The position numbers and the translations under genes were made by a program. Positions 35,366-45,000 of a DNA stretch of 64,000 bases are shown piece by piece. Every line of letters begins with the position of its first letter. Positions within the stretch are counted from its first letter, which is position 1. The stretch lies in contig CP136069.1 of the NCBI GenBank assembly GCA_032622095.1, forward strand, positions 50,330,760 to 50,394,759, read 5' to 3'. Under the pieces are notes generated by a model. The model was given only the letters and a program-made list of their open reading frames with translations, searched no databases and had not been told where the DNA came from. The stretch is from Siphonodentalium dalli (lineage: Eukaryota; Mollusca; Scaphopoda; Gadilida; Siphonodentaliidae).

Positions 35366-35852
35366 TGAACTCTTTCAGTGCCAGGGGCCGATCTCACGGC
35401 CCTAATTTACGGTATGTAAAATGGGCACTAAAAAATAACAAAAAAATAACAAAACCAAAAAAATAATTTGTTTAGATTTTTTTGGGTTGAATTTTTTTTG
35501 GGTATGCTTAAGAATGTTATAGCGAATTTAAAAACAAACTGGATAAAACCTTAGGGGCATGTTATAACTCAAAACTATCACCAAGTATTCATAGTAATAA
35601 TTATGATGCCCATGAAAACTAAGATTCCGTGGCACTAAACCTACAAAATAAGTCTGTTAAAGAATATAAGAAAAAATTATTAAAATTGTAAAAAATTGTA
35701 AAAAAAAATAAGAAATGATGAAAAATTGTTAGGCCAATGCATTCTTTTATATATGCGAGGCGACCTATGGTCGACTCGCCTTTATAAGATAATGCATTGG
35801 CACAGGGTATATGGGTTGATACAAAAATCGGACTTGGCACTGAAAGGGTTAA
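35366..35852 (-). mobile_element. F2 MITE, inverted copy
   Basis: Left edge TGAACTCTTTCAGTGCCAGG (worn TTAA end), right edge GGCACTGAAAGGGTTAA. One hairpin at 35733-35801, with substitutions in one arm. Compared with the copy at 11980 it is reversed and otherwise collinear. Confidence 0.8.
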
Positions 35853-36124
35853 ACATTTAGCGAATAGCGATAACAACAGATTCATCATACCGCCCCGGTT
35901 AAGATCATATCCGCATTAAAGATACCGATGGTCTTCGCGGTGGTATTGCTGTTTTAAAAGTTACACCCTTTAAAACGTCTAAACAGAAAGCTTATTAAAA
36001 TATAGAGAAATTTTGTTCTTATACCAATCATAAATATCGCATAATTACCATGTTATTGTCAACTTCGTACCCTTTGTTATACATGTATATATGTAAACAA
36101 AAGCCAAAAATGTTACAGAACAGC

Positions 36125-36326
36125 TGGTTTTTGTTCATATAACACAGCGACCATAGTCTGTTGAACGTATTATCTGAACATTTCCCACCAAAATGAATTA
36201 TTTTACACTGGTATAATCTTTTCGTCATATTGTCGTCAGCTAATTTATCCTGAATACCCCTTCAAATGAAAAATAGACCATTTATATGTATAATATTATA
36301 ACTGATGAGAGAATAGAAATGGTTAG
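36125..36326 (-). mobile_element. F4 MITE, worn
   Basis: GCGACCATAGTCTGTTGAAC, TATTATCTGAACATTTCCCA and TATAACTGATGAGAGAAT follow the F4 order. Both ends degraded. Confidence 0.55.
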
Positions 36327-37262
36327 ACTAAAATAAACCTCCACATTATGTATTACGTAATTTTGAATGAGGGACATATATATATATGTCGATAAATATA
36401 CGAAATATGGATCTATACACTTATAAATAGCATACTCTGAAAACATTTACCAAGGCCAAAGCAATTTTCCAGATGTTTTTAATTTTCCACATGGAAGGGA
36501 GACAAGCGATTCTATATGTCCTCAATGTGGCACTAACACAACGTTATGTTATCATTTTGATTACTAGCGTCACACTTTATCTCTTCTTACGAAATATGCC
36601 GGGGTAAAAATAAACATCCTATTATCATTCCCATCACATGGGCATATAACGTTTTTTCCCCTTCTCATTTTCATTCCTACGATATCGACACATACATGAT
36701 AGTGTAAACCACTATAACACTGTCCACATCGACTGAAACCCATTGGCACCCGATTCCTCGTGCATGGTTACATTAAATTGCGGAATCTATATATAATTAT
36801 ACTGATGGCCATTATAATTATGCTAATGCTTTATCTCGAATCCGATCTACGAATATATATGTTTTCGTTTTCATATATGTTATTGTGGATCGTATCGTAT
36901 AACAAGGAATAAATTATACTTCCCTCTGATGCCTCATCGATTTTATACCCAATTTCGCCCAAATTTCCCTAGGCAATTTTCCTCTCATCATGCAGGTAAA
37001 TGAACAATGAAACTTGTTTGCAATCAACATCACCGCACGCGAAGACCCACATTACCATCCATACGATGAGCAAAGTATATAAAATGTGTATTATTAATAA
37101 CGCTCTTTATTATTTACCAATATGGGCCAGCTAAAATTATAAACCCTCTTTATTGTGGGTGATGTTTCAACTATTAGAACGCCTGGCGAAAGATAAAAAC
37201 CCGTTGGGTAAAGTCTTTTGAAAGTTGATTGGTTGAGTCAATCTGACTATCGAATCATCAAA

Positions 37263-37521
37263 TTAACCCTTTCTATGCGGAATGGATTCGCCCACGCAAT
37301 TTATTATATAAAGTATACATTGGAACGGTCTATTATTCATTTAGATGTGTGCTCAGGTACTAAAAGCAGACAACAGATAATAAAAGAGCAGGGTGATTCA
37401 TATTCATTGGTGGGAAATGTTCAGATAATAAGTTCAACAAACGACCCATGTTTAACTTATTTGAACATTTCCTAAGGAAACTATTCGTCAATGAGTAGTT
37501 ATAGTATAAAGGAAGGGTTAA
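37263..37521 (+). mobile_element. F4 MITE abutting F1
   Basis: TTAACCCTTTCTATGCGGAA at the left; the right end AGTATAAAGGAAGGGTTAA shares its TTAA with the next element. Hairpin GGAAATGTTCAGATAATAAG / CTTATTTGAACATTTCC near 37418-37470, with a shortened loop. Confidence 0.8.
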
Positions 37522-37916
37522 CCCTTTACCCAACAAACCGGCCAAAAACGCCCAAATAAAGCTTCAACAGCCTAAATATCTTCGGTCTGTCTCAATAACA
37601 CCATACAAATATGGATATCATTGGAACCGGTTCATTGACCACATTGTGATGGTTACAGTTATGCCCTGTGCCAATGCATTCTCTTATATATGCGAGTCGA
37701 CCATAGGTCGCCTCGCATATATAAGAGAATGCATTGGCCTAAAACAAATCTTTTTTTAACACTTTTTACCATTTTTTCTTACATTCTTTAACAATTTTAT
37801 AATTTTTAATGTGTTAAGCCAATGCATTCTCTTATATATGCGAGGCGACCTATGGTCGACTCGCATATATAAGAGAATGCATTGGCACATGGTCGTTCTG
37901 TTGGGCAAAGGGTTAA
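37518..37916 (-). mobile_element. F1 MITE, inverted, abutting F4
   Basis: Starts at the shared TTAA with CCCTTTACCCAACAAACCGG and ends CGTTCTGTTGGGCAAAGGGTTAA. Hairpins 37670-37738 and 37818-37886. Long end first, so reversed relative to 913. Confidence 0.85.
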
Positions 37917-38238
37917 TGGACTCATTTGTTCAACCGCTGTTTTTCCTGAGACAAACAACATGCAAATAGTAGAGTTACTGTGTCGCATCGGAAGGGGAGT
38001 TAAGTGCTGAGCTGAGCTATTTATATATAGATCATGTCATTAATCTCTACTCTTGCTACGCCCGAATACACATCATATATATACGTCACCCAGCTCAAAC
38101 ATGCATGCATGGGAACTGTTTGATGTTATGACAGGGAAGATTATAACATTGAAAAAAAAAAAAACATTGCAGGTAATATTGTTCTTAGTTAATACAGTCC
38201 TTAATAACGTATTCCACCATACCCCAATATTGCATGAT

Positions 38239-38830
38239 TTAAAGGGGTACTGTACGCCATTTTCATTAAATTTCCGGTGACAACAACGATCTAATATCGA
38301 TAATATAGAGAAACATAAGTAATTTGAGTCGAAGATGTATTCTGTAAACGCTCAGGTTAATAGGCTATCTTAAAATTTTTATAATTTAAAAGTTAATAAT
38401 TTGATATAAATTGAATTTATGACTGGAGCCATAAAATGGCGTCAATTAAATTACGAATTACCGTAATCAAAAATAGTAATTGAGGGATTCTGGATTTTTA
38501 AACCGATCGCACACACGATTGCTTAAAATATTATGATGATACGGGGAGAACACTCAAGTCACTCACTGACTAGCGACGATACAATAACTTAAATGATTAT
38601 ATGGGATTAGTATGCATATAATATAACTTTTATTTGATTCATTTGGTTGAAAACTTTACAAAAATTACTCGACAACGACAATTTGTATTTTTGCATTCCG
38701 GTAAATTTGTCATCCGTAACATGACTTCGTACTCAACAGACTTTCAAATAATGGAAAAATTGTTACCTTATTCTCCGACTCGGAGACTATAGAAACCAAC
38801 AACAACATGTGGCGTACAGTACCCCTTTAA
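38239..38830. mobile_element. F6-related element (AGGGGTACTGTACGCCA ends)
   Basis: TTAAAGGGGTACTGTACGCC and exact inverse, TTAA both sides, 592 bp. It shares the first ~17 bp with the 3095 family but has a different interior, which is not a foldback. No coding frame. Confidence 0.8.
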
Positions 38831-38869
38831 GTTACTTTGTTAGCAAAAATTATTTTGGAAGATAATCCA

Positions 38870-39108
38870 ACTTACTCCTTCCTTTACTTAATGGATTCCC
38901 CTATTATGTTAAAACAGTATACATTGGAATTGTTTATTATTCATTTGGAGGGCTGTTAAGGATATATGAGCAGACGACAGCCATACGGAAATATAATATA
39001 AGTGCAGAAGAATTCATCTTCATTGGCGGAAAATGTTTAGATACTTATTGTCTGACCACTCCCTAATGTAACTACCCATCAATGAGTATTTAGTATAGAA
39101 AGGGTTAA
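38870..39108 (+). mobile_element. F4 MITE, left end worn
   Basis: TTTACTTAATGGATTCCCCT, AGTATACATTGGAATTGTTT, AAAATGTTTAGATACTTATT and TTTAGTATAGAAAGGGTTAA follow the F4 order. The right TTAA is intact; the left is lost. Confidence 0.65.
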
Positions 39109-39118
39109 ACTAAAATTA

Positions 39119-39800
39119 AATGAGACTGCACGGGTCGATTAACAAGCACCCCATTGAGCATCGCATGCATGTCTCTCGTGTTGCGTCTAGATTCTACGTT
39201 CCATGGGTCCACAATGAGCGCACGAATCGTTGTATTTAGATTAGATCATGCCATGAATCTCAACTCTGGCTAACGCGCCCTTAGAGATCATATTCCATCA
39301 GTACAAAACCTTGGGAACTTTTTGAAGTTTTGACAGGGAATCTCATAAAGTTGAAAAAAATAACACGGAGAATATATTTCTTAGTTATTATATGTTCCTT
39401 TAATGATGTACTGCACTGTTTGTGAAGGTGCCATCTCGAAATGAATTTGTGAGCGATTTTGCTTTGCTTCGCTTACAATTATTTAATTTCTCCTGAGTAA
39501 TTAATTCGATGTTTATTGCGATATCGGCTCACAAAAGTCAGAGAAAAGCATGCAATTTTTAGTTGGGACATTCACCTACAGTGAAGTACATTATTAAGGA
39601 ACAGATAACAAATAATAAGAAATAAACTCCCCGCGTTATTGTTTCGGCGTTATGAGGTTCCCTATCAAAACTGGATTATCATCGCTGCGGGCGTTAGCCA
39701 GAGTAGAGATTCGTGGCATGATCTATATTTATTTGTGAGAGATCGATGATGCGTAACGCACACCAAGCTGTCGATGATGCTATGAGGATATATATGGCCT
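39119..39800. repeat. Foldback repeat
   Basis: TAGATCATGCCATGAATCTC...CTCTGGCTAACGC on the left is mirrored by GCGTTAGCCAGAGTAGAGAT...GGCATGATCTA near 39690-39725, and AGGAACAGATAACAAATAAT by its partner near 39400. The start (CGGGTCGATTAACAAGCACC) is shared with 41066-41085. Confidence 0.55.
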
Positions 39801-39984
39801 TATAAATTCCCATCAGCACAAGAATTAACACTTGTAGTGAAGCTTGAATCGTTTGAATGGTGTGGTCTGAAAATGACACTACTAAGTTGTTTGAGTGCGG
39901 TTAAGACCCTATAGTTACGAAAAGGAAGATTTAATTGCGAATTACCTGCATGACAACTGCTGTCGGATATGATTTGTTTGCATA

Positions 39985-40927
39985 TTAACCCTTTACCCAA
40001 CAAAACGGCCCTGTGCCAATGCATTCTCTTATATATGCGAGTCGACCATAGGTCGCCTCGCATATATAAGAGAATGCATTGGCGTACTCAACCCGATAAA
40101 ACTCCTCTCAATTACTATTTCAATGGCTTCGGGGGTCAAAAATATTTGATTCGAGTCGAGGAAGTCACCCATCAAAGCTCAGATTTGTTAGATATCGATT
40201 TTAGAAATCTATTATTTTTCATTATCGGGAATTCTTTCTGGCCCAGAAGACAATCAAAATTCGTTATTATTACCCACTTGATTATAGAGTTATCCATCCT
40301 TGTCTGTTTGAATAGAATTTTGGCGTAATATCTCGAGCAGGTTACCAAATTGACGGCAGTTATTGGTACTCATCTCGAGAACATAAGAATTTTCAAAAAT
40401 CAATATCTAATAACTCTGAGCTTTGTTTGATGGGTTCCTCGACTCGAATCAAATATTTTTTACCCCCAAAGCCAAAGAAATAGTAATATAGGACCCTCTG
40501 ATCGGATTGTTGTTGTTGGAATCTGTTGAGATGGGGACCCTCTTTACGGGTTGAGTACCTTTAACACATATTAAAAATGATAAAATTGTCAAAGAATGTA
40601 GAAAAATGTTATAAAAATTGTTAAAAAATGTAAGAAAAAAATATAAAATTGTTAAAGAATGTAAGAAAAAATGGTAAAAAGTGTTAAAAAATGAATATTT
40701 TTTAGGCCAATGCATTCTCTTATATATGCGAGGCGACCTATGGTCGACTCGAATATATAAGATAATGCATTACAAGGCATAACTATAACTATCACAATGT
40801 GGTCAATGAGCCGGTTCCAATGATATCCATATTTGTATGGATCTATTGAGACAGACCCAAGATTATTTAGGCTGTTGCAGCTTCATTTGGGCTATTTTTC
40901 TGGGCGTTTTGTTGGGTAAAGGGTTAA
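39985..40927 (+). mobile_element. F1 MITE interrupted by an F5 element
   Basis: TTAACCCTTTACCCAACAAA to TTTGTTGGGTAAAGGGTTAA. First hairpin 40015-40083. Immediately after it the F5 copy (40084-40564) has entered at the TTAA that follows the hairpin in intact F1 copies. The spacer beyond is lengthened by repetition of the AAAGAATGTAAGAAAAA block; the second hairpin (from 40706) is worn. Confidence 0.8.
40084..40564 (-). mobile_element. F5 MITE (ACTCAACCCG subtype) nested in F1
   Basis: GTACTCAACCCGATAAAACT at the left, ACGGGTTGAGTACCTTTAA at the right. The right TTAA is kept and followed by F1 sequence CACAT. On the left the expected TTAAAG is missing, so a 6-bp loss accompanied or followed insertion. 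Sister copy at 50603-51079. Confidence 0.8.
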
Positions 40928-41095
40928 GTTACCGCAAATGTCAATCTTTCAGATTAAAAAAAAATTCTTAACCTGGGCGTTATATTTTAAACAGTATACA
41001 ACAAAACGTTTGCACTGTGGAAAACATTTACGACATAGCATAAACTAAAACTAATTGAGATGAACGGGTCGATTAACAAGCACCCCGACGAACCC

Positions 41096-41190
41096 CGCAT
41101 GCATATCTCTCTCGTTATACTATGGATTCTACGCCCCATACACCATAATGAGCGCATGCATATCTCTCTCGTTATACTATGGATTCTACA
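41096..41190. repeat. 36-bp direct duplication
   Basis: GCATGCATATCTCTCTCGTT...ATGGATTCTAC occurs at 41096-41131 and again at 41155-41190, each followed within about 25 bases by CATAATGAGCGCATG. Confidence 0.75.
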
Positions 41191-41229
41191 TAATGAGCGC
41201 ATGACTCGTTGCATTTATACATGGGATCG

Positions 41230-42060
41230 ATGATGCATCACGCATACCAGGCGGCTGTCGATATGCTGTGGGGATATATACGGTATTTAAACCGAGCATT
41301 GATCAATAACGCAGAGATGATAGTACTTCGGTGTCGTGGGCAAAGTCTTCCTGAAATTGATTCAATTCCAAACCCTCCTGAGAAACACGCTATTACTCAT
41401 TAGCTTAATTACGATGTGTTTCCGTGTTAATCACTTCTCGTTATCGACGAGTTCCTGTGCCACCGCGCAATCACTAATGCACGCGCAAGTCCGTAAAAGA
41501 TTATGTAAACGTCACGTCACATAAATCAAATCACTGGTGGATATGTTTGAGTTTAAAATAACCAATGCGCAAGTCGCCGTAGGCGGTGTTAAATCTTTGT
41601 TTGATTTTATACTTAGAATGAAGCCTGTTCATAACAAAAAAAGTCCATAGAGCTTCCACGACCTGTGACAGACGCGAATCGAGTATTGGACTAACCCTTG
41701 TATAATACACACACTCAGCTTTCAAGCCGCTCTATTCATTCGCTATGTATACGTGTATTATCGATCAAAGCAGCTTATTTTCGTCATGTGACCAGAGCGA
41801 AACAATTCAATTGGATAGTGTCACCCGGTGTTCACTTGCCTGGATCGCAGTGTTACCTGTGGAATGCGAGTTATGTTGTTGTGAAAAGACCGTCCGGATT
41901 TTTATGACAGCTGTGTACAGATAAGGCCGGCGATGTTGACATTATGAAGGGGATACTTATTATATCAAATATGGAGGATAGTATATGGCGGTACAAGTGC
42001 TGGACGTTTTGTTTAAAGTGAGAAATTGGAGCAGCCGGTGACGTTTTTATCAATACAGGT
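41230..42060 (+). other. 5' flank of the large gene
   Basis: No repeat family of this window is seen here, in contrast to the sequence on both sides, so it may hold promoter and 5' UTR sequence. No clear TATA box stands out. A possible splice acceptor, TTTTTATCAATACAG, ends at 42058, 12 bp before the ATG, which would allow an upstream non-coding exon. Confidence 0.35.
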
Positions 42061-42070
42061 GTAATTAATC

Positions 42071-45000
42071 ATGGAAAACTTTATGACTAACGCCGGCGGT
42101 TCGGCGACAGGCGGAGGTGACGGAGCTTTCGAACGGTTCGTAACCGCAGCTATTGCCGCAATTATAACTATTATGTTCTCATGGAGACTGTTGGCGGAAA
42201 TAACCGATACTGAATACGAAGAAACCCGAAGAAAAGCAGAGGTTCTCGTCCGTCAACGTGTTCGGCAGAAACAAGATTGCAACGCCGCACGTGTTACGTC
42301 TTCTGAAAAACCAGAAGATTCGTCAGTAGCAATAAATGACAGCCAGGTTGCCTCAGGCGAATGTTTGCTAAATGATGTTCAGTTAAATGACATTGCGACC
42401 CAATTAGCGCAGGACTGTTGTATCAATGATAAAGAGTCGGAATGTGTGGACGATGATGTGCAGACTGACACATATACCACTCAAGCGTACGCTGAACTAT
42501 CCAGCCCCTCTCCAAATGTTTGTGGTGACTTGATCCAACCTCTTCATAATTATGTTACTAGTGACGCTCCTATGAACACAGAGTACAGGACTATTGTTGA
42601 TAACGAGGATTACGTTGAGTTGAATTCCGGGACCCATTCTTCTAAAATCGACAGGGGCATGGATGAAGGCGAAGCAAACGTGTTGGACTCAGGAGAGGAA
42701 CAATATGTGGGGTCAAGGTCGTTTCTGGAACCAATCATGGAGGAAGATTCGGACGATCTCGATTCTTCAGATGACGATGATTATGACAATTCCTGTGTTC
42801 CGGAGACATATGACGAGAGAGCAGGGTCTCCGACATTCGAGTTCGACAACTCAGATTCAGATGATGATGGTGGTGGTAGACAATACTACACACGTGAGGA
42901 CGGAAGCATGGAGCTACTAGCTGTCATAGAATATTCTGACGATGAAGCAGACGACACTTCTGTTGATGCTAAGGATGAGTTCTTCGTTCCTACGCGATCC
43001 TCGGGTGTGTTCCAACAGCCAGCCCCGGCATTAATCCGGACTGACGCGGTGTCAGATTCGCCTTATGCTTCAGACGACACTTATTCTGTGTGTAGTAGCA
43101 GTGGAGATTCCGTTGCCACGGTGATCGGGATGGAAGAATTTCTTGCCAATCACGCAATGGATGACATGGTTCTTAAATCCAACCTCGATAACACGCATGC
43201 CACTACTGGAAACACGAGTTATGACATATATACAACGCGTGACAACCTCAGTGAAGGTTATAATGAGGATTCTGACGATTTAGAAGAATTTACTCCGGAT
43301 ATAGACATTAAGGAATACATCCACAAATCTACCATTTTGGACTCACTGTTGCTAAGTCCCCAACATGTACCACGCATTTCTGGCCACGTGCGTAGTTCAT
43401 CAGATTCAGACATTCTCAACATATATAATGCAACTTCATTAGAGATTTCGGACACGGGTTACATACTGAGTACAACTAGGGATGTTGCACACGAGTATCA
43501 TGCGCGTAGCTATGTCACCGACCGGGAGAATATTGGACGTAAAGCTGATGCATCTACTCACACTCCAGACGACCAATCGCCAATTGATCCTATTTCAACT
43601 GATGTCATGGACAACTCAACTGACCAAAATTCAACTAGTATTGTCGAAACATCGAACTCGAATGAGACTGAAACCTGTGATGCTAATGGAAACATTATTA
43701 AAACTCCAGACGTTTGTGATTCGACAACGTGCCTTCATATTTCGCCTATCGTGCCCGAAAAGCGCCTGGATGTAAATTCTGTGTCTTATTCTAGTGTGTC
43801 TACCATTGATACTGGATACGAAAGCATGTTGGATAGGTCTTGTGAATCCCAGATTTCAAACTATGAGGTTAGTGACCAGAGTGTCGTTTCTCCAACGCCA
43901 TCTGACGGCATCATGGACGAACAGGGAGATAACTTGGTAAGTCCCATCGTTTTCAAGGAGGAACCGACGAAACAATCTGTTCCGGCGGAAACTTCTGGAT
44001 GTGATTCGTTAAGTGTTGTTATTGGTGATGGTCAACCTTCTAGTAGTGTTGGTGGTGGTTCTCATTTGGATGACCTGTCAACAGACGAGTCCCTCGGTGA
44101 TATTACCGGTACTATTCAAATGCACAGCACGTCAAATTTTGACAACACTTTTACTTGTGAACGCACCCATGAATATGTCAGTTCGTCTAGTGAACGCACC
44201 CGTGATTTTGTCAATGTTACTAACATGTCTGATGTGTCGTCTGTCGATAATAACATCCACCCAACTGATGACGTAACAATAGAATTAGCCGCAGGTAATA
44301 AGAAAACAGTTGATGCAGAACTATATCTTATCGCCGACGAATCTAAAATTGTTCGTAAACCGCCGCCAACAAAACGACATCATTCCACCAGTGATCGCAA
44401 ATTAGAAGAATGTGACTCCCTAAATCGCGTGTTTGTTCAAAGTGGTTATAATCTCTCGGTCAATATGAACAGTAGTGCAGGGACAAACGAAAAACGCGAA
44501 TTGAAACCGATTGAAAAAATACCGCACGAGTGCCAAAAGACGATATCGTCGAGTAAAGTAGCACAGCTTGAAACAATGCATTCCCCAGCAGACGTTAAAC
44601 CCGACCTAAGTACATGTGATAACAGTACTACAAAAATATTGAAGGACGTTGAGAATTTGATAAGGCGGCAATCCGAGGAGGAAATGGAACGAGACGATCA
44701 CTATAAATATCAGGCGCAAATTAAAACTGTTAATAGGGCCCTGTTCGACGAGAACCACAATAAAGATACGTCCTACGATCCCAATTCTGTGATCCATTCT
44801 CGAGTGAAGAGACCTTCAGATTTCGCTAACGTTTCAAGTAAAAGTAAAAGAAAAGTTCCATATGAGAAATTACAATACAAATCCGTTCTTCTGGAACCAG
44901 TTTCTCCTGACGTTATATTTTCGCATGTGCAAATATCTCTTCCGGAATTAAGCGTTAGCCCCTCCCAACTGAAACTTTCTGCAAATAAGGGGCGTTTTTT

